Shown: positions 18,378-29,300, counted from the first letter of the stretch. The stretch: DNA of 64,000 nt from an uncultured Myxococcales bacterium (GCA_903840165.1 CAIMEY010000073.1:62001-126000), one strand, 5' to 3'. The notes: generated by a model from the letters alone, not told the origin. Numbers and translations are program-made.

Positions 18378-20194
18378 GGCATTTCCCGGGGGACGTTCGG
18401 TCGCGCGTCGCTCTCTGAGCCGCTGCGCAGGGTCAGGCCCAGTAGGAGCCAAAAGAGCAGCGCCACCTGGGTGTAGGCCAAAAAGTAGTCGACCTGTAGG
18501 TGGACCGCAAGACCGATCAGGCCCGCGGCGGCGGCCAACGCCAGTCCAGCAGCAGGCATTTCTCCATTCGTATCAGGTATTTGCAAGAGGCGTCGCACCC
18601 GAGCAGCCGCCACCACCAGCAGGGCCACCAGCAGCAAAGCGCCCAGCCCGCCGAGGTCCACCAAGGTCTCCAGGAGCCAGGAATGGGCCCGCGCCCGGTC
18701 GTCCCAAGCCGAAGGGGGCACATACTCATGGTACAACTGGCGAAAGCGGTCGTCGCCCCAGCCAAGCCAAGGATGGCGAGACCAAAGGAGAATCGCCGCC
18801 CGCCAGTACTGAGGCCTTTCCAGTTCCGTGGGGCGGGTAAGACGGACCTGGCTCAGATCGACGGCGGCGTGAACTGCATCTCCTCTAAAACGCGAGAGAT
18901 CAGTGCCTGGGCGACCGGCGACGCACTGCAGCGACAACATGGGATTGCCCAGGCTGGACAAGCGCAGGACACGGTCGCGCCCGATGTCGGCCACCAGGGC
19001 GTAAGTACCTGGAGTGCTGGGCAATCGCACGCTCAGCGACATATCTGTGGCCACACCCGGGGGCAGATCCGGCAGGGGCGTCAGGGACCAAACGCGGCTC
19101 AGCGGTTGGCCATCGAGCGTCACAAAGAGGTGCAAGACCAGGCCGGGGGCTTGACGGTTGGACAAGGGCCACTCGCCCGTGTTGCGCAGATGCATCGGAA
19201 TATCAACAACATCGCCAGCATAGCCGACGCAGGCCTGTTCAGCGCGCCACTTCACTTGGTAGGAGCGGTCGGTCAGGCCCACACGCGCTCGCATGTCTGG
19301 ATTGAGCGCGTAGGCCGCAATTACGACCACGCCGTAACCTAGGGCCAACCAACGCAAAGTGAGGCCCCACCCGGTGCGCGGCGCTGCGTAGGCCAGTAGA
19401 CCCATGCCGGCCAAAGCGGCGAGAAATCCTGCGCGCGAATAGGTCAAACTTAGCAAAACGGCGAGCAATCCCAGCCAAGCCACCCAAAGCAAACGCTGCC
19501 ACAGGGGCTGCCCAGGTCGAGCCGCCAAAACCGCCAGCAAGGGCGCCACCAGTTCGAAGTACGCCGCTTGGGTATTGGCGTGGTAAAAGACCGTAGAGAG
19601 GCGTTGTTCGCCCAACATCCAGGTCGGCTCATCGCGAAAGTACTTGAGAAATGGCTCCATTTCCTGGCCAAGGCCCCGTTCGAACAGCGCGATCACGGTA
19701 ATGGTCGCCAGACCGATCAGCAGGCCGACCTTGAGGGCGCGACGGACCAAAGGCTCAGCCCCGAGCTGCCAGACAAACCAGGCCAAAGATACAGAACCTG
19801 CTACGCGCAAAGCGAATTTCAGGACGTACCCATGCGCGCTGGCACCCGAGTACGGGTCGTCCGGGGCCCAGACGGCGCTGCCGAGGTGCCAAGCCGCCCA
19901 AGCAACCAAGGTCAAAGCGATCCAGCGTTGGGCGGAGTCTTGGCGCACCTGGCCTCGCCAAGCCGCGGCGCGCCCGGACGAGATCCACGCGCCGAGGCCT
20001 GTCGAAGCCGTTAGAATGGCAAGCAATTCCGGAAGGGTAAACGACAGACCGTGCAAGGGCAGCGCTTGGCGAAACTCCAGGGGAGCTAAGGCCGCCAAGA
20101 GCGCCAAACTTAAAGAGAACCCGCGCAGCCAAGCCGGACCTGACGGCCAGACGCCTGCTGCGGACGGTGTTGCAGGCACGGTAGCGTCGCTCAT
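18374..20194 (-). CDS. O-antigen ligase/polymerase-like membrane protein with large periplasmic insertion
   Basis: Multiple TM; SLTYSRAGFLAAL...HPWLGWGDDRFRQLYHEY...AHSWLLETLVDLGGLGALLLVALLV (O-antigen ligase-like). Confidence 0.8.
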   Translation of the reverse strand: MSDATVPATPSAAGVWPSGPAWLRGFSLSLALLAALAPLEFRQALPLHGLSFTLPELLAILTASTGLGAWISSGRAAAWRGQVRQDSAQRWIALTLVAWAAWHLGSAVWAPDDPYSGASAHGYVLKFALRVAGSVSLAWFVWQLGAEPLVRRALKVGLLIGLATITVIALFERGLGQEMEPFLKYFRDEPTWMLGEQRLSTVFYHANTQAAYFELVAPLLAVLAARPGQPLWQRLLWVAWLGLLAVLLSLTYSRAGFLAALAGMGLLAYAAPRTGWGLTLRWLALGYGVVVIAAYALNPDMRARVGLTDRSYQVKWRAEQACVGYAGDVVDIPMHLRNTGEWPLSNRQAPGLVLHLFVTLDGQPLSRVWSLTPLPDLPPGVATDMSLSVRLPSTPGTYALVADIGRDRVLRLSSLGNPMLSLQCVAGRPGTDLSRFRGDAVHAAVDLSQVRLTRPTELERPQYWRAAILLWSRHPWLGWGDDRFRQLYHEYVPPSAWDDRARAHSWLLETLVDLGGLGALLLVALLVVAAARVRRLLQIPDTNGEMPAAGLALAAAAGLIGLAVHLQVDYFLAYTQVALLFWLLLGLTLRSGSESDARPNVPREMP

Positions 20195-21522
20195 CCTGGC
20201 TTGGCCTCATTGAACTGTGCGAGCCGCAAGCGTAATTGGCGATGAACCAGGGGGGCACAGAACAGCAGTAGCACCACTTCTGTGACCGCCGTGCCCAGCG
20301 CTGCCCCGACACCGCCCAGGCGCGGAATCAGCCAGTAGTTGGCACCGACGTTGACGCCAATAAGCGCGATTGCAAAGGCCATTTGCTGCTTGACCAACCC
20401 CAGCGCCACCAGCATGTGCGTTTCCAGGTAGTTGACAAAGGTGAGCACGGCGCAAGGTGCCAGGGCAATCAGTACGGCCACTGAAGCTGAAAATGCCTTT
20501 CCATACAATAGGTTGATCAGGAACCCAGGAATGGTCACCATCACGACGCCGGCAGCCAGACCCGCGCCGATGAGCACCAGCAAGGTGTTGCGATGCAAGG
20601 CGATCGCCCGCGCCGGCGCTTCAACGACCGTGCGCGACAGGGCGGGAAAGGTGGCGGCCATGAGGATGCTTGGAATTACGCTGAGATTCTCGAGCAGTTT
20701 GTAAGCCGCGTTGTAGACACCGGTTTCCTCGTCACCACGCAGGGCCCTGAGCATCGGCACATCGATTTTGAAGTAGATCAGGCTCGCGACGATGGCCAAG
20801 CCCAAGGGCAGGACCTCACGGCGAAAGCGCGACAGCATCGCGCCACTCCAACCGAACTCAGGCGTAACCACCTGCAACATCAAGCGATATGCATGAATCG
20901 CGCCGAGAATGCCGGCCACAGCCATGGCCGCGGCGACGATCACCATGGCCAATGGCTTGTCGGTGAACTGCGGGTCGTCGTGGTGCACAAGCTCCAATGC
21001 TGTAAAAACAAAGGCCAACTGCACGCCAGCAACGAAGGCCCCCGAACGGGCCTCGAGTTCCAGACGTTGAATGCCGCGAAAGACTTGCCAAATGACCTCA
21101 ATGGCGGAGGTCGCCAGGGCCGATAAGCCAGCGAAAGCAATAGCAAATGCTACAGCTGAAGCATGGTGACGATGCACGATTTCGCGCCCGGCATAGGGGT
21201 CGAGAAAGTGCCACCACGTCAGCCCGGCCATCAGCAAGAGGTACCCAACAGCCAAAACAGCTTTAAAGGTAAGGACTTGGCCAACAAGGCGCGGGGGAGG
21301 CAGGTCCGAACGGGCGATCTCGCGGGTGAGAAAGAGGCCAAGGCCCATATCCGTGATTTGCACGCACAAAAGGCCGATTGCCACGGCATACGTGTATTGG
21401 CCGTACACGCGGGTGCCCAGGGCCCGGGCGATCAGAATGATCTGCACCAAGCGCAGGCCCTTTTCCACGACCATGCCCAGGGTTTTCCACGCGATATTCT
21501 TACGGATCTGCGACGCCGTCAT
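20191..21522 (-). CDS. Polysaccharide flippase (Wzx/MVF-like)
   Basis: IRKNIAWKTLGMVVEKGLRLVQIILIARALGTRVYGQYTYAVAIG... polytopic; ATGA overlap with the ligase gene. Confidence 0.8.
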   Translation of the reverse strand: MTASQIRKNIAWKTLGMVVEKGLRLVQIILIARALGTRVYGQYTYAVAIGLLCVQITDMGLGLFLTREIARSDLPPPRLVGQVLTFKAVLAVGYLLLMAGLTWWHFLDPYAGREIVHRHHASAVAFAIAFAGLSALATSAIEVIWQVFRGIQRLELEARSGAFVAGVQLAFVFTALELVHHDDPQFTDKPLAMVIVAAAMAVAGILGAIHAYRLMLQVVTPEFGWSGAMLSRFRREVLPLGLAIVASLIYFKIDVPMLRALRGDEETGVYNAAYKLLENLSVIPSILMAATFPALSRTVVEAPARAIALHRNTLLVLIGAGLAAGVVMVTIPGFLINLLYGKAFSASVAVLIALAPCAVLTFVNYLETHMLVALGLVKQQMAFAIALIGVNVGANYWLIPRLGGVGAALGTAVTEVVLLLFCAPLVHRQLRLRLAQFNEAKPG

Positions 21523-21825
21523 GCGACCCCGCCAAGAACGGTCCATGCCAAGGCTAGCGAGGCGGGCACGTACGATCGCGCGCCATGAATGCGCGAGCCT
21601 GCTTGGGGTGTCCGCAGGAGCCAATGGCGCAAAAGTCTTGAGATCACGATTCGATTCCGCCAGGCCGAGCACCGTGCAAGGGCGCGCTATGGTAGCCGCC
21701 CCCCGGGATTGCGGCAAACGATTGCGCCTTCCCAGCGAAAACATGTGATATTTTCAAGGCTTCCGTACTGCGATCTGAACAGCAACCTGCCGCGAGCCGT
21801 ACCCACTGCGGCCGCACGGGGCCGA

Positions 21826-22566
21826 TCAGTCGCCTTTGAGGAGCACCGAGAAGGTGCGAAAGAAGCACGCAGCGTCCAAAACCAGCGAAAATTTCTGGAC
21901 ATAATGGACGTCGTACACCGTGCGCTCTTCAATGGACACATTGCCCCGCAAGCCGTTGACCTGGGCCCAGCCGGAGAGGCCCGGACGGACGCAGTGGCGC
22001 AGGTCGTAATCATTGATATTTTGGCGAAATCGCGACACAAAGACGGGACGCTCCGGACGAGGGCCAATCAGGCTCATGTCTCCAACCAAAACGTTCCAGA
22101 TTTGAGGGAGTTCGTCCAGGCTGGTGCGGCGCAGAAAACCGCCAACCTTGGTCACACGGGTATCCTGACTGCGCGCCCAACGGGGGCCCGCGGCCTCGGC
22201 ATCGGTGTACATCGACCGGAACTTTAGAATATGAAACGGCTTTCCAAAGCGACCCACGCGAACTTGGCGATACAGCGCCGGACCGGGAGAGTCCAAACGC
22301 ACGGCCAGGGCTAGGCTGGCGAGGAAGGGCGCGCCAACGACCAGGCAAGTGGCGGAAAACCCAATATCAAACAGGCGTTTAACCGATGATTGCACGGGCC
22401 GCAGCGTCGGCAACTGCGCCGGCATCGCAAAGACTGTCCCCTGAGGCGATTCGCTAGCGGCTACCTGCTTGGAGGGCCCGGCCTTATCGTCATCCACCGC
22501 CAAGGGCAAGGGATCTTGGCCTGGGGCAACAGCTATCTCTGGGCGGCTGCGGGGATTCTTGGGCAT
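21826..22566 (-). CDS. Bacterial sugar transferase (undecaprenyl-phosphate glycosylphosphotransferase)
   Basis: VKRLFDIGFSATCLVVGAPFLASLALAVRLDSPGPALYRQVRVGRFGKPFHILKFRSM...RRTSLDELPQIWNVLVGDMSLIGPRPERP...RPGLSGWAQVNG. Confidence 0.95.
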   Translation of the reverse strand: MPKNPRSRPEIAVAPGQDPLPLAVDDDKAGPSKQVAASESPQGTVFAMPAQLPTLRPVQSSVKRLFDIGFSATCLVVGAPFLASLALAVRLDSPGPALYRQVRVGRFGKPFHILKFRSMYTDAEAAGPRWARSQDTRVTKVGGFLRRTSLDELPQIWNVLVGDMSLIGPRPERPVFVSRFRQNINDYDLRHCVRPGLSGWAQVNGLRGNVSIEERTVYDVHYVQKFSLVLDAACFFRTFSVLLKGD

Positions 22567-22641
22567 CGGCTCAAACCTTGCTGGAACGGAAAGCGCCGCT
22601 GCTGCGCGGCTTGCGATACAGGGAAGGCCCCGCCCTGGATC

Positions 22642-23820
22642 TTACGCGAATCTGACCTCTTGTGCGCCATGGTTGCGCTGGGCGGCCAACACGCGGGCCC
22701 GCTGGACGGCGGCGCTCATGTGGGCCAAGAAAGCCGGCCTATCGAATAAAGCGGCATGATTGCGACAGGTTTCTGCCGTCAATCCGCCAGCCGCCAAGAG
22801 ATTCTCAGCGGCTGCGACCGCCTGAACCAAGGATTGCGCCGTCGGTTCTGCAAAGAATACGCCCGTTTTGTCGGCAACCACACTTTCCAATGCGCCACCC
22901 TGACCAAAGGCGACGACGGGCACGCCGGCAGCCTGGGCTTCCAAGGGCACGATGCCAAAATCCTCTTCGCCAGCGAAAATGAACAGCCGCGCGCCTTGAT
23001 ACCAATTGGCCAATTCCGCTTCAGCGACGCGGCCTATGAAGCGAACGTTGGCCGTGGCCATGCGCTGCAAACGCTCGCGTTCAGGGCCATCGCCGACGAC
23101 GACCAGGGGCTTATCGGGCATCGCGGCATAAGCCTGCAGAGCCAAGTCGACGCGCTTATAGGGCACCAAACCGCCTAGAACCAGGTCGTATTGGCCCGTT
23201 GGATCAGGCCCAGCAAAGCGCACACACTCCACCGGCGGCGCCACGACTTCAGCAGGGCGATGATAAAACTGCTTGATTTTGCTCGCGGTATTATGACTAT
23301 TGGCGACAAAGGCGTCGACGCGCGGCACCGTCGCTAGGTCCCACTGCCGCAGCCAACCAGCCGCTTGTTGCACGGCGGGCTGGGCAAGGCGCAGGAGCGG
23401 ATGACTGCCGCGGATATAATCCGCTGTACGATCCCAGGCATAGCGCATCGGCGTATGGCAATAGCAGACATGAACGGCACCGGGACCCGCAATCGCCGCC
23501 TTGGCCGCGCAGTGACTGGAGGAAATCACGAGATCAAAGTCACTGAGATCAAAAAGTTCTACGGCCGCGGGATACAAGGGCAGGAGCCAACGGTGCCGGC
23601 GATGGGCCCCGGGCAGGCGGTCGGCAAAACTGCTGACGTGACGCATGGCCTCGATGCGTGGCGTCCCAACGCCCGGAATTCGCACCAGGGTATGAACAAC
23701 GGCCTGGGGAAAAAGTTCGCACAACGCGTCTAGAACGCGTTCGCCACCGCGCAAGGTGACGAGCCAGTCGTGGACCAAGGCGACGCGCAAAGAATCAAGG
23801 GGCGGCAAGGCGTTGGGCAT
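22642..23820 (-). CDS. Glycosyltransferase family 4 protein
   Basis: LRVALVHDWLVTLRGGERVLDALCELFP...YCHTPMRYAWD...FVANSHNTASKIKQFY...RLFIFAGEEDFGIVPLEAQAAGVPVVAFGQGGALESV. Confidence 0.92.
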   Translation of the reverse strand: MPNALPPLDSLRVALVHDWLVTLRGGERVLDALCELFPQAVVHTLVRIPGVGTPRIEAMRHVSSFADRLPGAHRRHRWLLPLYPAAVELFDLSDFDLVISSSHCAAKAAIAGPGAVHVCYCHTPMRYAWDRTADYIRGSHPLLRLAQPAVQQAAGWLRQWDLATVPRVDAFVANSHNTASKIKQFYHRPAEVVAPPVECVRFAGPDPTGQYDLVLGGLVPYKRVDLALQAYAAMPDKPLVVVGDGPERERLQRMATANVRFIGRVAEAELANWYQGARLFIFAGEEDFGIVPLEAQAAGVPVVAFGQGGALESVVADKTGVFFAEPTAQSLVQAVAAAENLLAAGGLTAETCRNHAALFDRPAFLAHMSAAVQRARVLAAQRNHGAQEVRFA

Positions 23821-23904
23821 GGACGACCGGGCGCTCCAGGGCAAAAGGGGGCGGGTAGCGTACCGCGGGCGGGCGGAGGCTGCAAGGCAAAAGCCAGGCC
23901 GCTG

Positions 23905-23958
23905 TAGGGCGGTCTTGCTGGTGCAGGACGGTCTTGCTGGTGCAGGACGGTCTTGCGG
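23905..23958. repeat. Short 19-bp tandem direct repeat (~2.5-3 copies) upstream of the GT4 gene
   Basis: Unit cggtcttgctggtgcagga read as ...gcggtcttgctggtgcagga cggtcttgctggtgcagga cggtcttgcggct.... Confidence 0.8.
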
Positions 23959-24007
23959 CTGCCAACCCGTCACAAGCGGGCCCAAACCTACGTGCGGCGA
24001 CGCAGAA

Positions 24008-25465
24008 CTACTTTGCTTGACAATCAGCAGCTTGGGCCAATGCGATGGCCGGAGCCAAAGCTCGGTCATACAGGTCCGTGGCTAGCAAGCCATTCGGGTC
24101 AAGTTCGTCTCGCAACGCCTTGAACTGTAACAACTTTTCCGCACCGAACGCTTGAAGCACTGACGCGGGTCGCACCGTTGCATCCTTGGCAAAGTAGACC
24201 TTACCACCTGCATTCATGACTAATTCATCCATTTGATGACACATTTCCCACAGGGCCTCGCGGTTGCGCGGCGTCACGGGAAAATCCTGAGCCAGAGACC
24301 AACCGTCCAGACCGTGGCTCAGCAGGAAGGGGTCCGGCCGATGCCGCTTGAGCACCGCCAGCCAACTGGGCATCCCGTGCTTATGGCAAAGCGCTAGAAT
24401 TGCGGGGAAAACCTCGCGAACGCGGTCGTCTGGCACAAAGGACTGGTGCTGAACCAGACCGTGGGGCCGATAAATCCATTTCCAATTCGGCACATAGTCC
24501 AGCAGGAAATGAAACGCGCCATGGCTTTGTTGGTAATCTTTGCCGTCCTCAAGCCAGCGTCCCGATTGATACTTTGCCCAATTGATGAGTCGCATACCGG
24601 CGGGATGGGCAAAGGGCTTCATCAGCCGCCACATCGCCGCCTTGGGAAAGACGCCCATGAGGTGTAGGGGCAACTCTTGTTGCTGAACTTGCAGCGTATT
24701 TTTGGCGTCTGGGTCCTCGCCCTGGGCCAGTTGCCGCGCGGTGTGGATGAGGCCCCGCCCGAGCGCCCTGCCCGTCGCAAAGGCATCGAGCCAGGCCACG
24801 GCGTAATCGCTGCTGGGCAGGGCCTGGACGAACCGGTCGAGCAGCGCGCCAAAGTTGGGCGCAGAGGTGGCATGAACGTTTAACTTGCCGGAATAAATGG
24901 GTTTTAGCTTCAGATCGACGCGTGTAATCAGCCCGAGTTCGCCCGCGCCGCCGATGATCGCATGGAACAGGTCGGGCCGTTGCTGCCGCGACACCTCGAG
25001 GAGCTGACCGCCTGGCGTCATCACCTCAAGCGCTTGAATATGTTCACCAATAGGACCGACGGCATACGCATTCTTGCCGTGGATGTTCATCGACGCCGCA
25101 CCACCCAAGGTTGGCGCCATGGTGCCAGACACGACGGGAGGCCAAAATCCAGCAGCCACGGCAGTTTGCCAAACTTGACGCAGGGTTACGCCTGCCTCAC
25201 CGCGCAAGATGCCGGTCTGGGGCGAAAAATCGAGGATCTGATGAAACTGCGCGAGGTCAATGACTAATTTACCCGTGCCGCAGGCCGCATCGCCGTAAGA
25301 GCAGCCCGAACCGCGCAGGGCCACGCGTAGTCCATGGTCAGCGGCGTAGGCCAAGGCAGCAGCAAGGCCCTCTTTGCTTGTAGGAGCAACCACTTGAGAT
25401 GCGCCACCGACGGCCATGCCCCAACCGGCGATGGTCTGCGATTCTAAGGCAATTGCTTGATTCAT
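24008..25465 (-). CDS. FAD-binding oxidoreductase, DprE1-like
   Basis: VVAPTSKEGLAAALAYAADHGLRVALRGSGCSYGDAACGTGKLVIDLAQFHQILDFSPQTGILRGEAGVTLRQV...GGAASMNIHGKNAYAVGPIGEHIQALEVMTPGG. Confidence 0.8.
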   Translation of the reverse strand: MNQAIALESQTIAGWGMAVGGASQVVAPTSKEGLAAALAYAADHGLRVALRGSGCSYGDAACGTGKLVIDLAQFHQILDFSPQTGILRGEAGVTLRQVWQTAVAAGFWPPVVSGTMAPTLGGAASMNIHGKNAYAVGPIGEHIQALEVMTPGGQLLEVSRQQRPDLFHAIIGGAGELGLITRVDLKLKPIYSGKLNVHATSAPNFGALLDRFVQALPSSDYAVAWLDAFATGRALGRGLIHTARQLAQGEDPDAKNTLQVQQQELPLHLMGVFPKAAMWRLMKPFAHPAGMRLINWAKYQSGRWLEDGKDYQQSHGAFHFLLDYVPNWKWIYRPHGLVQHQSFVPDDRVREVFPAILALCHKHGMPSWLAVLKRHRPDPFLLSHGLDGWSLAQDFPVTPRNREALWEMCHQMDELVMNAGGKVYFAKDATVRPASVLQAFGAEKLLQFKALRDELDPNGLLATDLYDRALAPAIALAQAADCQAK

Positions 25466-25518
25466 CACTCTTTTTCCGTGCGTTGGCCAACTGGCGGGCC
25501 ACGCGCTACAGGCCGGCC

Positions 25519-26250
25519 CTAGATGGACAAACGGCGGAACACCGTCGGCGGAATCAGGCGAATAACCCCCATGATCCAAGCCCATTTGGCGGGCACATAG
25601 ACTTCTCGCTCGCCGCGTTCGATGGCGCGGGCGATGCGCTTGGCAGCCAGATCCACCGGAAACAGCGCGCCTTTTGCTTTGCCGCGGGCCATCGGTGTGT
25701 CGATGGGGCCGGGCTTGATGGTAACGACGCGAATGCCGCGCACATAGAGGCGATTGTACAACGATTCCATATAGGTATGCAGGGCCGCCTTGCTCGCTCC
25801 ATAGGCTGGCCCGGGTCGACGCCCGCGGTCTCCCGCCACCGAGCCAACCGCGCACAGCGTCCCGCGCCCGAGGCTAAGGAACAGCGTGGCTGCGCGATTG
25901 AGCCAGGCCATGGCGCCGATGAGGTTGGTCTCGACGATGACGCGGTCCTTGACTGAGTCGAACTCGTCAGGCCCAACATCGGGCATGATTCCCGAGCAGT
26001 AGACCACTGTGTCCAGTCCGGGGAGCAAGCTGCGCAGCTGGTTCCACGTAAACTCGACTTGCTGGTCATCGGTCACATCGCACGCCAGGGGGATGGCTTG
26101 ACCGCCAAGGGCGCGCACTTGCTCAGCAACCATCGCTAGGGCTTCATTGCGCCGCGCGACCAAGGCCAAGGTCCGCCCGGGCCGTGCCAAGGCTTGAGCG
26201 AGGGCCGCACCAATCCCGGAAGAAGCGCCGATAATCAAGATGTTGTCCAT
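25519..26250 (-). CDS. Short-chain dehydrogenase/reductase (possible DprE2-like partner)
   Basis: MDNILIIGASSGIGAALAQALA...DVTDDQQVEF...GSVAGDRGRRPGPAYGASKAALHTYMESLYNRLYVRGIRVVTIKPGPIDTPM. Confidence 0.88.
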   Translation of the reverse strand: MDNILIIGASSGIGAALAQALARPGRTLALVARRNEALAMVAEQVRALGGQAIPLACDVTDDQQVEFTWNQLRSLLPGLDTVVYCSGIMPDVGPDEFDSVKDRVIVETNLIGAMAWLNRAATLFLSLGRGTLCAVGSVAGDRGRRPGPAYGASKAALHTYMESLYNRLYVRGIRVVTIKPGPIDTPMARGKAKGALFPVDLAAKRIARAIERGEREVYVPAKWAWIMGVIRLIPPTVFRRLSI

Positions 26251-26390
26251 GATTCCTCTACAGCGCCAGTCCAGGGACCGTCGTGCTGCCAAGATAGGCA
26301 GAGGTGCCCGAGCGGGCAAGGGTTCGCCCGCGAAATGCCACAGGACCGCCCGAGGGCAACCACGCGCCTTGCGGAGACATTGTGACCGCC

Positions 26391-29300
26391 CTACAGGGAA
26401 CGGCTCGCCGCGCCTTCGGGTTGGGCCGAGGTGCGTTGCGCCCCTCCACGTTGAAACATTTCGGCTTTCTTGAGGTGGTTGTACAGCGTCACCCGGTTGA
26501 TGCCGAGCGATTCGGCAGCGCGCTTCTTGTTGCCGCCCAGGGCCGCCAGCCGCTGCACGCACAGTTCAAGGACGAGCGACTCCAGCGATCCCTGACCATC
26601 ACCCGCTAAGCCCGCAACTTCAGGACACAAATCGGAGCCACCTTCGCGCAGCAGCAGCGGTTCGACATCGGCTAGGTGCAGCACGGGCCCATTGGCGAAC
26701 AAACATGCTGATTTTAAAAGCATCTCCAGCTGCCGCACGTTGCCTGGCCACCCGTAGCGCTGCAGCCGTTGCAAAGCTGCGGGCGCGATGCGCTGGACTT
26801 GGCCCACGCCGGCCGCGCGGTTCTCGGCCAAGAAATGTTCAGCAAGAATTGGAATATCTTCAGGTCGTTGGCGCAGGGGCGGAATCTCCAGCTCGACCAC
26901 CCGCAGGCGATAGAGCAGGTCTTCCCGGAACTGGCCCTGAGCGACCATGGCCAGCAAATCCCGGTGCGTGGCGGCCAAAACGCGGACGTCTACCTTGCGC
27001 GGCGCGGTCTCGCCAACTCGCGTAATTTCATTGGTTTGCAGGACGCGCAGCAGCTTGGGCTGCATGTCCAAGGGCATCTCGCCCACTTCGTCGAGCAAGA
27101 GCGTGCCGCCGCTGGCTGCCTCAAACAAGCCGCGCCGATCGGCCGTTGCCCCGGTGAAACTGCCGCGAGAGTGACCAAACAGCTCTGATTCTAGAAGGTT
27201 ACCAGGCAATGCTGCGCAGTTAATCGCGACAAAGGGCCCCTTTCGGCGGCGACCGGTGAAATGGATGGCGCGGGCCACGAGTTCCTTGCCCGTGCCGCTT
27301 TCCCCGCGCAAAAGCACGGGAAAGTCGTGGTCGCGCACCCGAGCCATCAAATCGAACAGTTTGTGCAACTTCGCGCTTTCACCGCGAATTCGTGAGAATT
27401 CACTGCGCCGCGCCGTGTCCAGCCGTTGCGCTTCCATGTCAGCCCGCACATTGACCAAGGCCGATTCCGCCGCATCGAGGCGCTCCTGCAATTGTTCATT
27501 CAGCGCATGCACTTGCGCCCGACTACTCGCGAGTTCACCAGCCGTGCGCCGCGCCGCCTCGAGTAGCCGCGCGGTGTGAATGGCAATGGCCGCCTGGTCG
27601 GCGAGGGCCTCCAACACGCCGCGGTGCTCCCCCGAAAAAGCGCCCGCTGTGAAGCGGTTATCGACATACACCACACCAATGGGCCTTCCCTGCAGGTTCA
27701 TCGGCACGCAGAGAATCGACCGCAGCGAGCCATGGTGAATGCTGGCCTGATCGGCAAAGCGTTCATCGAGTTGCGCATCCGTGGCCAGGACGGCTTCCCC
27801 CGCGGCAAACACCGACATCGCCACCGATTGGCTAAGCTTATGCTGCGGCTTCTTGAGGTTTTCGCGGTCCAAATTGCGGGCCACGGCAATGCGCAGACGC
27901 GCTTCCAGGTCCGTGGTCCGCCTCCCCGTGACGTCCTCGGGTTCCTCCAGCAACAGAAAGCCCCGCTCGGCGCCAGTCAGCAAAACCGCTGCATCCATCA
28001 CACGTTCCAGCAAGGCTGCTACGTCGTGCTCACTGGATAGCTGCCGATTGATCGCCAGCAAGGCCGACAGGGCCCCGCCAAGCGATGCCAGCTGACCTGG
28101 GGCGCGCAGTGACTCCGGAAGATTCGCTAGAATCTGCAAGGTGTTGCGGAGCGGCAGACGCGACGGGGCGAGGGCAAATGCGTGAGCCACGTGCGGCGGC
28201 AACGTGCGCGCAACCTGAGCCAGTTGGTCTTGCGTTTGTCGAGCTGTTGTGCGGGCTTGAGCCACATTGCCGGCGAATAGCTGGGCCCGCGCTAGCTCGG
28301 CCGCAATGGCGACACCGAGCAGGGCTTTGGAAGCCGGGGCGAGTTGCTGCGCGGCCTGCAAATGCTCCAGGGCTTGGTTACGAGATTCGGAGAGAACCTC
28401 GGGAAGATCAAGCAGTTGCTGACCAAGACCAAGCAGAGCGCGCGCCTCCTGTTCGGCGTTGCCCAATCGCGCAGCCGCGACGCGCAGTTCGAGAAACAGC
28501 CGATGCGCCAAAGCAGAATTACCCCGCGCAGCAGCCAACTGCGCACGTTCTAAGCGCATTTCCAAGTGTTCATTGTTGGCACCGGCTGCGGCGATGGCTG
28601 CCTCGGCCTTCTGCAACTGGGCGTCTGCGGTGGAAATCTGCCCAGCTCGACGCGCCAACTCTGCAAGAACACAGCGAACATTGCCTTCCAGATAGCCATT
28701 TCCAGAGGCAGCCATCGCTTGCAGGGCTAGGTCGAGGTCGGCCAGGGCTGCCGTGTCATCGCCAAGCAAGGCCCATAGATTGCCACGGTTGTTGCAAGCG
28801 CGCGCCAATGCTCCGGGATTATTAAGTTCCTTGGCTGCGGCGATCACGCGATCGTACCCTTCCAACGCCCGTCCAAGGTCCCCCTGATCGTGGTCCAACA
28901 CCGCTGCGTTCATGGCCATGTTGAGGGCGCGGGGATAATCGCCAGCAACCTCGGCAAGTTCCCTGGCATTGCGATAACATTGCCGGGCTAAGTCCAAATC
29001 GCCGCGACGGTGCGCTACCAAACCCAACCCGCCCTGCGCCGCTGCCCGCACGGAGGCGAGTGTGGAATCCGCCAGGGCCGCGAATTGCGCTTGCGATTGA
29101 CCGAGTTCCCCTGCGTAGTAGGCCCCGAGCGCCTGCAAATAGGCAAAGAGGTCATGGGCTTCATCCGTAGCTGAAAGTGAAAGCCCGCGTGCGACCGCAG
29201 CAGCAGCAGCCGGGCGATCTCCTTGCCATGTGGCAGCAAATCCAAGCCATAACAAGGCCTTATGCGACCAATCGGCCTCTTGCAGCAAGGGCTCTGCCAA

